Part shown: positions 24,670 to 32,390 of the stretch, piece after piece
Numbering within the stretch: the stretch's first letter is position 1
Layout: every line of letters begins with the position of its first letter
Origin: Stutzerimonas stutzeri
Lineage (GTDB): Bacteria > Pseudomonadota > Gammaproteobacteria > Pseudomonadales > Pseudomonadaceae
DNA: 64,000 bases
NCBI GenBank assembly: GCA_002339675.1
Contig: DDKB01000022.1
Span: 62,001 to 126,000 of the forward strand
Direction: 5' to 3'
Position numbers and translations under genes: made by a program
The notes under the pieces: generated by a model
Database searches by the model: none
What the model was told of the DNA's origin: nothing
Seen by the model: only the letters and a program-made list of their open reading frames with translations

Positions 24670-24685
24670 ATGTAAGCGTTTACAA
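24670..24685. promoter_or_regulatory. LacI-type operator 3
   Basis: ATGTAAGCGTTTACAA, 16-bp palindrome with one end mismatch. It lies 63-78 bp upstream of the LacI-family gene, suitable for autoregulation. Confidence 0.75.
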
Positions 24686-24747
24686 AAACCTAGTTTCGGT
24701 TTTACCTAATGTCAAACGCGATTTGCTCAACGGCCTTAAGGATTGCC

Positions 24748-25788
24748 ATGACCCAAGCCGTACCCCCTTTGTCCGCCGGCCTGTCCCGCGCCAGCCTGCA
24801 CGACGTCGCGCGTCAGGCCGGCGTGTCCACCGCCACCGTATCGCGGGTCATCAACGACAGCGCCGCGGTCAGCGACGACAAGCGCCAGGCCGTGCTGCGC
24901 GCCTGCGACGAACTCGGCTACGTGCTCAACGCCGCGGCCCGCACGCTTGCGTCGCGGCGCAGCATGACCATCGGCGCGGTGGTGCCGACCCTCGCCACCG
25001 AAACCTTTTCCCGTCCGCTGGCGGCGTTCCAGCAGAAGGTCCACGAGGCCGGCTACACCCTGCTGGTGGCCAGTTTCGGCTTCGATGAACAGGTCGAACT
25101 GAAGGAGGTGCAGACCCTGCTCGAGCACGGCGTGGATGCCCTGCTGGTGGTCGGCCGTACCCACGATTCGAAGATGTGGGAGCTGATCGAGCGCAAGCGT
25201 ATCCCCTGCGTGCAGGCCTGGGCACAGGACCCCAACCGCCCCAGCGTCGGTTTCGACAACGTCGCCGTGGCGCGGCAGATGGTCGAGCACCTGTTGTCAC
25301 TCGGGCATCGCGAATTCGCGATGATCGTCGGCGAACCGGGGTTCAACGACCGCGTCGGCGACCGCATCGTCGGCACCCGGGCCCGGCTGGCCGAGGCGGG
25401 TCTGGAACTGCCCGCGCACTGGCTGATGGAAACCGACCTGAGCCTTGAAGGCGCCATCGTCGCCATGCAGCGTCTGCTGCGCGGCCCGAACCGCCCGACC
25501 GCGGTGATCTGCGCCAACGACCTGCTGGCCTTCGGCGCTCTGTTGGCAGCCAAGAACCTCGGCGTGCGCGTGCCGCAGGACATCTCGGTGGTGGGCTTCA
25601 ATGACTTCGACTACGCCCGCTACCTGTCGCCGCCGCTGACCACCATTCGCGTCGAGCTGGCGCAGATCGGCGCCTATGCCGGGACCTACCTGCTCGAGGC
25701 GCTGGCCGGCAAGACGCCTCCCGCCATGATCGAGACCACCACCGAGCTGATCGTGCGAGCCAGCTCCGGCCCGGCGCCCGCTACCTGA
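24748..25788 (+). CDS. LacI-family transcriptional regulator
   Basis: Repressor of 346 aa. Residues about 14-62 form the LacI HTH and hinge (LHDVARQAGVSTATVSRVIN, LNAAARTLASRR), followed by the periplasmic-binding-like effector domain (IGAVVPTLATETFSR ... VVGFNDFDYARYLSPPLTTIR). The overall pattern is GntR/GluR-like, a group that often binds gluconate-type sugar acids. The ATG at 24748 has AAGGA at proper distance; an upstream ATG at 24709 is in frame but lacks a ribosome binding site. It is divergent from the enolase/Tct operon and co-directional with ilvD-type and FAH genes; three operators in the divergent gap suggest it controls both units. Confidence 0.94.
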   Translation: MTQAVPPLSAGLSRASLHDVARQAGVSTATVSRVINDSAAVSDDKRQAVLRACDELGYVLNAAARTLASRRSMTIGAVVPTLATETFSRPLAAFQQKVHEAGYTLLVASFGFDEQVELKEVQTLLEHGVDALLVVGRTHDSKMWELIERKRIPCVQAWAQDPNRPSVGFDNVAVARQMVEHLLSLGHREFAMIVGEPGFNDRVGDRIVGTRARLAEAGLELPAHWLMETDLSLEGAIVAMQRLLRGPNRPTAVICANDLLAFGALLAAKNLGVRVPQDISVVGFNDFDYARYLSPPLTTIRVELAQIGAYAGTYLLEALAGKTPPAMIETTTELIVRASSGPAPAT

Positions 25789-25794
25789 GCCACC

Positions 25795-25820
25795 GCGCCG
25801 CTACGCCGCTACGCCGCTGC
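25795..25820. repeat. Short tandem repeat GCCGCTAC
   Basis: About three copies of the octamer GCCGCTAC between the LacI and IlvD-type genes, the last degraded to GCCGCTGC. Copy number may vary by slippage and change the spacing ahead of the IlvD-type gene. Confidence 0.6.
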
Positions 25821-25858
25821 GCGTGCGCGGCGCGACCACCACTCGAGAGGAAACGCCC

Positions 25859-27616
25859 ATGGAAAACAACAACAACGACCACGCGGCAAAAGATGCGGCG
25901 CGCGGCATGCGCAAGGGATTGACCAACTACGGCGACGCCGAATTTTCGCTGTTCCTGCGCAAGGCCTTCATCAAGGGCGCCGGCTATTCCGACGATGCGC
26001 TGTCGCGACCGATCGTCGGCATCACCAACACCGGCAGCGGCTTCAACCCCTGCCATGGCAACGCGCCGCAGCTGATCGAAGCGGTCAAGCGCGGGGTGAT
26101 GCTCGCCGGCGGGCTGCCGGTGGACTTCCCCACCATCTCCATCCACGAGAGCTTCGCCCACCCCAACAGCATGTTCCTGCGCAACCTCATGTCGATGGAC
26201 ACCGAGGAAATGATCCGCGCCCTGCCGATCGACGCGGTGGTGCTGATCGGCGGCTGCGACAAGACCGTCCCGGCCCAGCTGATGGGCGCCGCCAGCGCCG
26301 GCGTGCCGGCCATTCAACTGGTCAGCGGCTCGATGCTGACCGGCTCGCACCGCGGCGTGCGGGTCGGCGCCTGTACCGATTGCCGGCGCTTCTGGGGCCT
26401 GTACCGCGGCGATGAGATCGACCAGCAGGAGATCACCGAGGTCAACGATCAGCTGGTGGCCAGCGTCGGCACCTGCTCGGTGATGGGCACCGCCAGCACC
26501 ATGGCCTGCATCACCGAGGCGCTGGGGATGATGCTGCCCGGCGGTGCCACGCCACCGGCGGTCACGGCCGACCGCATCCGCATTGCCGAGCGCACCGGCA
26601 CCCAGGCCGTGGCGATGATTCAGTCGCGCATGACGCCGGACCGGATTCTCACCGAGAAGGCCTTCGAGAACGCGCTGATGGTGCTGCTCGCCATCGGCGG
26701 TTCGACCAACGCCATCGTGCACCTGTCCGCGATTGCCGGTCGCTGCGGCATCCGCATCGACATGGACCAGGTCGACGCACTCGGCCGCAAGATTCCGGTA
26801 CTGGTCAACCTCAAGCCGTCCGGCACCCATTACATGGAAGACCTGCACAAAGCCGGCGGGCTGGCCCCCGTGCTGCGCGAGTTGCGGCCCTTCCTGCACC
26901 TCGATGCACTGACCGTGACCGGACGCACGTTGGGCGAAGAGCTCGATGAGGTTGCCGCGTTCCCGCAGGAGGTGGTGCGCCCGCTGGACAATCCGATCTA
27001 CCCGCAAGGCGGCCTCGCCTTTCTGCGCGGCAACCTGGCACCGGACGGGGCGATCATCAAGCAGTCCGCCGCCAGCGCCGAGCTGATGGAGCATGAAGGT
27101 CGCGTGGTGGTGTTCGATGGCCTGGAGGATCTGGCCCAGCGAATCGACGACCCGGAGCTCGACGTCAACGCCGACGACATTCTGGTGCTGAAGAACATCG
27201 GCCCGAAGGGTGCGCCCGGTATGCCCGAAGCCGGTTACATCCCTATCCCGCGCAAGCTGGCGCGTGCCGGCGTGAAGGACATGGTGCGCATCTCCGACGG
27301 GCGCATGAGCGGCACGGCAGGCGGCACCATCATCCTGCACGTCACGCCCGAGGCGGCGGTCGGCGGGCCGTTGGCGCTGATCGAGAGCGGCGATCGTCTG
27401 CGCCTGAGCGTGGCCGAGCGTTCCCTCGATTTGCTGGTCAGCGACGAGGAGCTGGCACGCCGGCGCAATGCCCTTGAGCGACCGGAACCGCGCGAAGGCG
27501 ACGAACGCGGCTACCGCAAGCTGTTCCTCGACACCGTGACCCAGGCCGACAACGGCTGCGATTTCGACTTCTTGCGCAGCCTCGACGAGGCCGGCAGCGT
27601 GCCGCGAGACCGCTGA
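25859..27616 (+). CDS. IlvD/Edd-family sugar-acid dehydratase
   Basis: Iron-sulfur dehydratase of 585 aa that converts a 2,3-dihydroxy acid to a 2-keto-3-deoxy acid. The starting stretch MENNNNDHAAKDAARGMRKG is followed by GFNPCHGN (Cys65), IGGCDKTVPAQ (Cys133) and GTCSVMGTAST (Cys206), the three cluster ligands of the arabinonate/xylonate dehydratase branch. GRMSGTAGG and MLPGGATPPAV are also present. Length and motifs fit L-arabinonate/D-xylonate/D-galactonate dehydratases better than the amino-acid enzyme IlvD. GAGAGGA precedes the ATG at 25859. AACAACAACAA in codons 3-6 matches the Hfq/Crc pattern. It lies between the LacI and FAH genes. Substrate is not determined. Confidence 0.9.
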   Translation: MENNNNDHAAKDAARGMRKGLTNYGDAEFSLFLRKAFIKGAGYSDDALSRPIVGITNTGSGFNPCHGNAPQLIEAVKRGVMLAGGLPVDFPTISIHESFAHPNSMFLRNLMSMDTEEMIRALPIDAVVLIGGCDKTVPAQLMGAASAGVPAIQLVSGSMLTGSHRGVRVGACTDCRRFWGLYRGDEIDQQEITEVNDQLVASVGTCSVMGTASTMACITEALGMMLPGGATPPAVTADRIRIAERTGTQAVAMIQSRMTPDRILTEKAFENALMVLLAIGGSTNAIVHLSAIAGRCGIRIDMDQVDALGRKIPVLVNLKPSGTHYMEDLHKAGGLAPVLRELRPFLHLDALTVTGRTLGEELDEVAAFPQEVVRPLDNPIYPQGGLAFLRGNLAPDGAIIKQSAASAELMEHEGRVVVFDGLEDLAQRIDDPELDVNADDILVLKNIGPKGAPGMPEAGYIPIPRKLARAGVKDMVRISDGRMSGTAGGTIILHVTPEAAVGGPLALIESGDRLRLSVAERSLDLLVSDEELARRRNALERPEPREGDERGYRKLFLDTVTQADNGCDFDFLRSLDEAGSVPRDR

Positions 27617-27694
27617 GCCGCAATGCCGCGGCACCCGGCGGCTACCTCACTCCCATCCACCCTACCCCCAACCACCCGACCACAGGAGCTACCC

Positions 27695-28396
27695 GTGACC
27701 ACCGACGATTCGAACGCCTACCTCTTCACCCCGGCCATCCCCAGTCTCGCCATCTCCGGCAGCGCCCAGCGTTTCCCGGTGCGGCGCGTCTATTGCGTCG
27801 GCCGCAACTACGCCGAACACGCCCGCGAAATGGGTCATGACCCGGACCGCGAGCCGCCGTTCTTCTTCACCAAGCACCCCGACAGCCTGCTGCCCGATGG
27901 CAGCCAGTTCCCCTACCCGCCGGGTAGCGACAGCGTGCATCACGAAATCGAATTGGTGGTGGCCATCGGCCGAGGCGGTTCGGATATCCCGGTCGAGCAG
28001 GCGCTCGAGCATGTCTACGGCTACGCCGTGGGGCTGGACATGACCCGCCGCGACCTGCAGGCCGAAGCCAAGAAGATGGGCCGGCCCTGGGCGGTCGCGA
28101 AGGGCTTCGACCATGCGGCGCCCTGTTCGGCGCTGGTCCCGGCAGCGACCATCGGCCATCCGCACGAGGGCCGCATCTGGCTCGAGATCAATGGCGAAAC
28201 CCGCCAGGAAGGCGACCTCGCCTCGCTGATCTGGAGCGTGCCGGAGGTGGTGGCCTACCTGTCGCGGCTGTTCACGCTCGAGCCCGGCGACCTGATCATG
28301 ACCGGCACGCCGGCCGGCGTTGGCGCGGTGCAGCGCGGCGATCGCTTGAGCGGCGGTGTTGAAGGCATCGGCACGCTGCAGGTCACGGTAGCTTGA
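27695..28396 (+). CDS. Fumarylacetoacetate hydrolase (FAH)-family protein
   Basis: Metal-dependent hydrolase or decarboxylase of 233 aa. It carries the FAH core: RVYCVGRNYAEHAREMG, FTKHPDSLL, HHEIELVVAIGRGG (Glu ligands for the metal), GYAVGLDMTRRDLQ, KGFDHAAPCSALVP and IMTGTPAGVGAVQRGD. FAH-fold enzymes cleave C-C bonds in diketo acids; in nonphosphorylative sugar-acid pathways they hydrolyse 2,4-diketo-3-deoxy acids. The GTG start at 27695 follows AGGAGCT and begins VTTDDSNAYLF. It lies 78 bp behind the IlvD-type dehydratase, in the same orientation. Confidence 0.9.
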   Translation: MTTDDSNAYLFTPAIPSLAISGSAQRFPVRRVYCVGRNYAEHAREMGHDPDREPPFFFTKHPDSLLPDGSQFPYPPGSDSVHHEIELVVAIGRGGSDIPVEQALEHVYGYAVGLDMTRRDLQAEAKKMGRPWAVAKGFDHAAPCSALVPAATIGHPHEGRIWLEINGETRQEGDLASLIWSVPEVVAYLSRLFTLEPGDLIMTGTPAGVGAVQRGDRLSGGVEGIGTLQVTVA

Positions 28397-28673
28397 AGCG
28401 CTGAGTGCGCGGCATCACGGCGGGCCTGGACATCCCTGCAACAAGCGACGGCAGCCGCCGGATTCCAGGCCTGCTGCTGCGAAGCGCGCTCGCGGAAACA
28501 ACTGGACCGGCGCGTCACTCGTCGCGGTGGTCTGGCATTCCGATTGGCGCCGTGTCGGGGCTGCGCTGCCGCCGCGGGCCGACGGAAGGCTGACGACTGC
28601 TGCCGCTCAGCCGAGCCGCGTTACCGGCGTCCCGAGGCCTGTCGAGTCCCGGTGCGTCGAGGCGGACAGCCCG
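28397..28673. other. Intergenic region after FAH gene, nothing recognised
   Basis: No supported gene, terminator or repeat was seen in about 280 bp between the FAH gene and a possible small leftward gene. Confidence 0.4.
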
Positions 28674-28883
28674 CTAGCGCGAAGGTGTGGCGCAGACGTC
28701 GGCGGTCAGCGCAGCGCTGCCGCTCACCGGTCGCGCCTTGTCCCCGGCAGGAGAGGATTCGGCGGGTGGTTCGTCGAGTCGAATGCCCAGGGCCATCAAT
28801 AGCGTGTCGGTCACTTCCATGAATGAATATCCATCGGCCCAAATCTGGGTCTTGCCGTTCAGTCTGTTATCCATTCGGTCCAT
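28674..28883 (-). CDS. Possible small hypothetical protein
   Basis: A 69-residue frame that starts MDRMDNRLNGKTQIW and continues DGYSFMEVTDTLLMALGIRL, with a balanced amino-acid make-up that looks like a real soluble protein, unlike the Arg/Ala/Pro-rich noise frames elsewhere. CCAGGA lies just upstream of the ATG. An upstream in-frame TTG would add eight residues. No family is recognised. It sits alone between two catabolic units; expression is unproven. Confidence 0.45.
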   Translation of the reverse strand: MDRMDNRLNGKTQIWADGYSFMEVTDTLLMALGIRLDEPPAESSPAGDKARPVSGSAALTADVCATPSR

Positions 28884-29155
28884 GTCCTGGCTGGCATATC
28901 CGTCCAACCGCTGATTTTGATTGTTGTGCTTTGGCGTTCCGGTTGAACGGCCGCCGGCGACACAACCGGAGCATTCAGCGTGCCAGCTTGGATAAATATT
29001 TTTACCTTAAATTTCAATGAGTTATAAGTTATGCGTCCAGGCATGGCGTTGCACATTGCACGACACCCTGCCGACGGTCATGCGATGTGCACGCCGGGGC
29101 AGAGCGCGCCGGCCGGCTCCGGCATAATCGGCGTCTCTTCCCGGAGCGCCCAGCC
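28884..29155. promoter_or_regulatory. AT-rich intergenic region upstream of mdcR
   Basis: Positions 28900-29040 are clearly AT-richer than the rest. This should hold the promoters of the small leftward frame and of mdcR; no clear operator was identified. Confidence 0.35.
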
Positions 29156-30076
29156 ATGCAGATCGACGAAGAACTCACCCTGAAAAAGCTGGAAACCTTC
29201 CTGGCCTTCATGCGCAGCGGCAACCTGAGCAAGGCCGCCGCCGAGCTGAACACCAGCAATGTCAGCGTGCACCGCGCCATTCACTCGCTGGAAAGCGCGC
29301 TGCGCTGCCCGCTGTTCAAACATGAGGGGCGCAACCTGATCCCGCTGGAAAGCGCCTATGTGCTGGAAGAAAAGGCGCAGAAGCTGGTGCAGGACGTGCT
29401 GGAGACCGTCCGCCAGACCCGCGAGGCGGCGGGCTTCTCGGCCGAACGCTTCAAGCTCGGGGCGCTCTACTCGCTCACGGTCAAGACCGTGCCGCAGCTG
29501 ATCATGGGGCTGAAGCTGCGCCGCAGCGAACTCAACATCGACCTGATCCTCGGCTCCAACATCGACCTGTTCTACAAACTCAAGAACATGGAGCTGGATG
29601 CCATCCTGGTGTCGCTGAACGAGAGCGTCGGCCACGACCCGGATTGCGCGCAGCTGCCGCTGTTCGCCGATGACATCTTTCTCGCTGCACCGGCCGATTC
29701 ACCCTTTGCCCAGCAGGCAGAAGTCGACCTGAGCGATCTGCGCGACGCCACCTTCATCACGCTGACGCAAGGTTTCGCGACGCACCAGGACGGCAACCGG
29801 GTGTTTCAGCAGGCGGGGTTCGAACCGAAGGTGGCGATGCAGGTGAACGACATCTTCACCCTGCTGAGCATGGTCAACTCAGGCGTGGGCTATGCGTTGC
29901 TGCCGGGGCGGGTGGGGATGGTCTACGAGTCGCGGGTCAAACTGGTGCCGCTGCAGGCGCGTTACCACCTGCAGCAGCATATTGGCGTGGTGTTTCTGAA
30001 GGCCAAGGAGCGCGATCCCAACCTGCTCGCGCTCCTGGCCGAATGCCGCATGTACAGCCTCAAACATCCGAGTTGA
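29156..30076 (+). CDS. mdcR: LysR-family regulator of malonate catabolism MdcR
   Basis: Regulator of 306 aa starting MQIDEELTLKKLETFLAFM. HTH at residues about 8-68 (SKAAAELNTSNVSVHRAIHSL), C-terminal co-inducer domain with VGYALLPGRVGMVYE. The sequence matches MdcR of the Klebsiella/Pseudomonas malonate decarboxylase clusters. It is convergent with madM, at the far end of the cluster it should activate; the likely target is the palindrome upstream of mdcA some 7.5 kb away. The ATG at 29156 is preferred to a longer frame because the family starts there. Confidence 0.92.
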   Translation: MQIDEELTLKKLETFLAFMRSGNLSKAAAELNTSNVSVHRAIHSLESALRCPLFKHEGRNLIPLESAYVLEEKAQKLVQDVLETVRQTREAAGFSAERFKLGALYSLTVKTVPQLIMGLKLRRSELNIDLILGSNIDLFYKLKNMELDAILVSLNESVGHDPDCAQLPLFADDIFLAAPADSPFAQQAEVDLSDLRDATFITLTQGFATHQDGNRVFQQAGFEPKVAMQVNDIFTLLSMVNSGVGYALLPGRVGMVYESRVKLVPLQARYHLQQHIGVVFLKAKERDPNLLALLAECRMYSLKHPS

Positions 30077-30136
30077 GGCCTACGCAGCCATCACCTGTCG
30101 ATTGAATAGCCCCCGGCAGGCGATGTGGCGCCGTCG

Positions 30137-30163
30137 GGTGGAAAACGGCAACGCTTTTCCACC
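30137..30163. repeat. Inverted repeat between mdcR and madM
   Basis: GGTGGAAAA and TTTTCCACC form a nine-bp stem around CGGCAACGC. The GGGTGGAAAACG...CGCTTTTCCACC layout resembles the GGGTGGATAACG intergenic repeats of Pseudomonas and the block at 4177-4287. It sits between two convergent genes and may act as a bidirectional terminator, though there is no long T-run. Confidence 0.6.
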
Positions 30164-30173
30164 GTGAGCGCCC

Positions 30174-30938
30174 TCAACCCACCAGGCCGCGCATGATGAA
30201 GAACAGCAGCGACGGGCCGAGCAGGCAGCCCAGCGCGGTGTAGAACGCCGCGGTCAGGCAACCGTAGGGCACCAGCCGCGCATCGGTCGCCGCCAGCCCT
30301 CCGGCCACACCGCTGGACGTACCGATCAGGCCGCCGAAGATGACCGCTGAGCGCGGGTTGTTCAACCCGATCAGCGGCGCCACGAACGGCGTTGCGATCA
30401 TCACCAGAATGGCTTTGACCAGGCCGGCGGCGATGGACAGCGCCATCACTTCGGAACTGGCGCCGATGGCCTCGCCGGTTACCGGACCGACGATGTAGGT
30501 CACAGCGCCCGTGCCGATGGTGGTCAGGCTGACCGCATCGGTGTAACCGAAGGCCATGGCCACGCCGACGCCCGCGATAAACGACGAAAACACGCCGACA
30601 AACAGCGCCAGCACGCCGACCATTCCGGCCCGCTTGAGCTCCTCGACACTGACCCCGAAACCGGTGGCGACGATGGCGAAGTCCCGCAGCATGGAGCCAC
30701 CGAGCAGGCCGATGCCGGCGAACAGGGAGATGTCCACAAGGCCCTTGTGACCGCCCGTGACCACACCACCGATATAGGACAGGAGCAGGCCGATGATGAT
30801 CGCCACGGCTGAGCCGTGCAGGCGGCCCTTGGTGAGCTTGTCCGACAGCCAGTAGGACAGCCACATGGTGGCGCCGATGATGGCGAAGCCACTGAGCAGA
30901 CCGTAGCTGGAGACGACCTTGAGTAGAGATTCGTACAT
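30174..30938 (-). CDS. madM: Malonate transporter subunit MadM
   Basis: Membrane subunit of the two-component malonate (sodium-coupled in the known systems) transporter. The protein is 254 aa with eight or so hydrophobic segments, starting MYESLLKVVSSYGLLSGF; contains GASSEVMALSIAAGLVKAIL and FGGLIGTSSGVAGGLAATD. Starts 3 nt after madL. Last gene of the mdc operon, convergent with mdcR. Confidence 0.94.
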   Translation of the reverse strand: MYESLLKVVSSYGLLSGFAIIGATMWLSYWLSDKLTKGRLHGSAVAIIIGLLLSYIGGVVTGGHKGLVDISLFAGIGLLGGSMLRDFAIVATGFGVSVEELKRAGMVGVLALFVGVFSSFIAGVGVAMAFGYTDAVSLTTIGTGAVTYIVGPVTGEAIGASSEVMALSIAAGLVKAILVMIATPFVAPLIGLNNPRSAVIFGGLIGTSSGVAGGLAATDARLVPYGCLTAAFYTALGCLLGPSLLFFIMRGLVG

Positions 30939-30941
30939 GGC

Positions 30942-31340
30942 TCAGCCCTCGCTGATCAGTGGTTTGGCGACATCGGCGTCATGCTTTTTACGGCCGATCC
31001 GGTCGAGTACCGGTACCAGGGCAAAGGCCACGACAACGGCCAAAACACCGGCAATGATTGCCATCGGGCCGCCGCTCAGGGCGCCATAGACGTTCTGCTG
31101 CGCGGCCATGGCGACCACGATCGGGATGTACACGGCGCTCCAGAATTTCACGCCCTGTTCGGTTTCCATGTTGAACACGCCGCGCTGCTTCAGGTAGCTG
31201 CCGAGCAGGATCAGCAGCACCATCGCGATGCCGACGCCGCCGACGTTGGCCGGTACACCGAGAAGTTTGCCCAGCAACTCGCCGACGAAGATGCCGGTGA
31301 GCGTGCAGAAGGCGAGGAAGGCCACACCAAAGATGATCAT
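30942..31340 (-). CDS. madL: Malonate transporter subunit MadL
   Basis: Small membrane subunit of 132 aa starting MIIFGVAFLAFCTLTGIF, four hydrophobic segments, with GELLGKLLGVPANVGGVGIA and a charged C terminus. Works with MadM for malonate uptake. AAAAGGA lies before the ATG, and AAGAACAA overlaps it, a match to the Hfq/Crc target pattern. A possible 26-codon upstream frame ends on the madL ATG (separate entry). Confidence 0.93.
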   Translation of the reverse strand: MIIFGVAFLAFCTLTGIFVGELLGKLLGVPANVGGVGIAMVLLILLGSYLKQRGVFNMETEQGVKFWSAVYIPIVVAMAAQQNVYGALSGGPMAIIAGVLAVVVAFALVPVLDRIGRKKHDADVAKPLISEG

Positions 31341-31417
31341 TGTTCTTGTCCTTTTGGGTTGCGCTCGGCCTGCAGAAGGCCTGGCGCGGTGTTGTCGAGG
31401 TTGTTGTTGTTATCCAT
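31337..31417 (-). CDS. Possible 26-residue leader peptide upstream of madL
   Basis: ATG at 31417 opens MDNNNNLDNTAPGLLQAER and so on for 26 codons; its TGA overlaps the madL ATG (ATGA). Codons 3-6 are AAC repeats, giving the AACAACAACAA Hfq/Crc-type motif. The ribosome binding site is weak and madL has its own, so this could be chance or a translational control element. Confidence 0.3.
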   Translation of the reverse strand: MDNNNNLDNTAPGLLQAERNPKGQEQ

Positions 31418-31463
31418 CGATCAGTCGGCGAGCGTGCGCGCCCGCGCTGACAGTGCACGCGGT

Positions 31464-32390
31464 CTATCGGCTCTGGCTGCCCTCCTGACGCAGCAAGGCG
31501 TCCAGTGTGTCGAGCCGGGCGCCGTCGAAGGCGGCCAGCGTACCCTGTTCGAAAACCCGCCGCGCCAGGCCGGTCAGCACCGAGCCGGGCGGCAGTTCCA
31601 GGTGCAGCCGCACCCCGCGTTCGTAGGCGGTGCGCAGGGTGCCGTGCCAGTCGACGACGCGGCACATGTTGAAGGCCAGGTCGTCGCGCAGGCGCTCGCT
31701 ATCGAATAGCGGGCGTGCGGACGAGCTGCTCAGATAGCGAATTTGCGGAGCGCGCAGGCTGACGCCGGCGAAGGCTTCGGCCAGCTCACGCGCCGGCTGC
31801 TCGAGCAACGCGCAGTGCGACGGCACGCTCATCGCCAGACGCCGCGCACAGGAGGCACCGAGGACCTTGGCGCGGGCGGCGACCGCGGCCATGGCGGCGT
31901 CGCTGCCGGCGATGACGAGCTGGTTGTCGGCATTGATATTGGCCAGGTAGGCGGGCTCCCTGGCCTCCGCCAGCAGGCCCTCGACCGTGCCCAGCGACAG
32001 GCCGAGGATGGCGGTCATGCCGTAGCCGTGCGGGTAGGCCCGCTGCATCAGCTCGCCACGCAGCGCGACCAGCCGCACCGCGTCGCGATAGTCCAGCGCC
32101 CCGGCGACCACCGCCGCGGCGTAGGCACCGATGGACAGCCCGGCGACGTAGTCCGGTCGCTGGCCATCGCGCATCAGCAGCCGCGCGCCGGCGACACCGG
32201 CAATCAGCAGGCAGAGCTGTACAGCACGGGTCGATTGCAACGCCTCGGCCGAATCGAGCAGCCGCGCATCCTCGCCGAGCACCGCACTGGCCTGCGTCAG
32301 GCATTCGAGGACTTCGGGCTCCTGCGGCAGACGCTGGAGCATGCCGGGCTTCTGCGCGCCCTGGCCGGGAAAGGCGAACAGGCTGCTCAT
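31464..32390 (-). CDS. mdcH: Malonate decarboxylase malonyl-CoA:ACP transacylase MdcH
   Basis: Loads the decarboxylase ACP with malonate from malonyl-CoA during activation. The protein is 308 aa of the FabD fold, starting MSSLFAFPGQGAQKPGMLQ. The nucleophile elbow is GLSIGAYAA (variant of GHSxG), and the catalytic His is in SVPSHCALLE. The ATG at 32390 overlaps the mdcG stop by 4 nt (ATGA), which argues for this start over the longer frame. Followed by 123 bp before madL. Confidence 0.93.
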   Translation of the reverse strand: MSSLFAFPGQGAQKPGMLQRLPQEPEVLECLTQASAVLGEDARLLDSAEALQSTRAVQLCLLIAGVAGARLLMRDGQRPDYVAGLSIGAYAAAVVAGALDYRDAVRLVALRGELMQRAYPHGYGMTAILGLSLGTVEGLLAEAREPAYLANINADNQLVIAGSDAAMAAVAARAKVLGASCARRLAMSVPSHCALLEQPARELAEAFAGVSLRAPQIRYLSSSSARPLFDSERLRDDLAFNMCRVVDWHGTLRTAYERGVRLHLELPPGSVLTGLARRVFEQGTLAAFDGARLDTLDALLRQEGSQSR

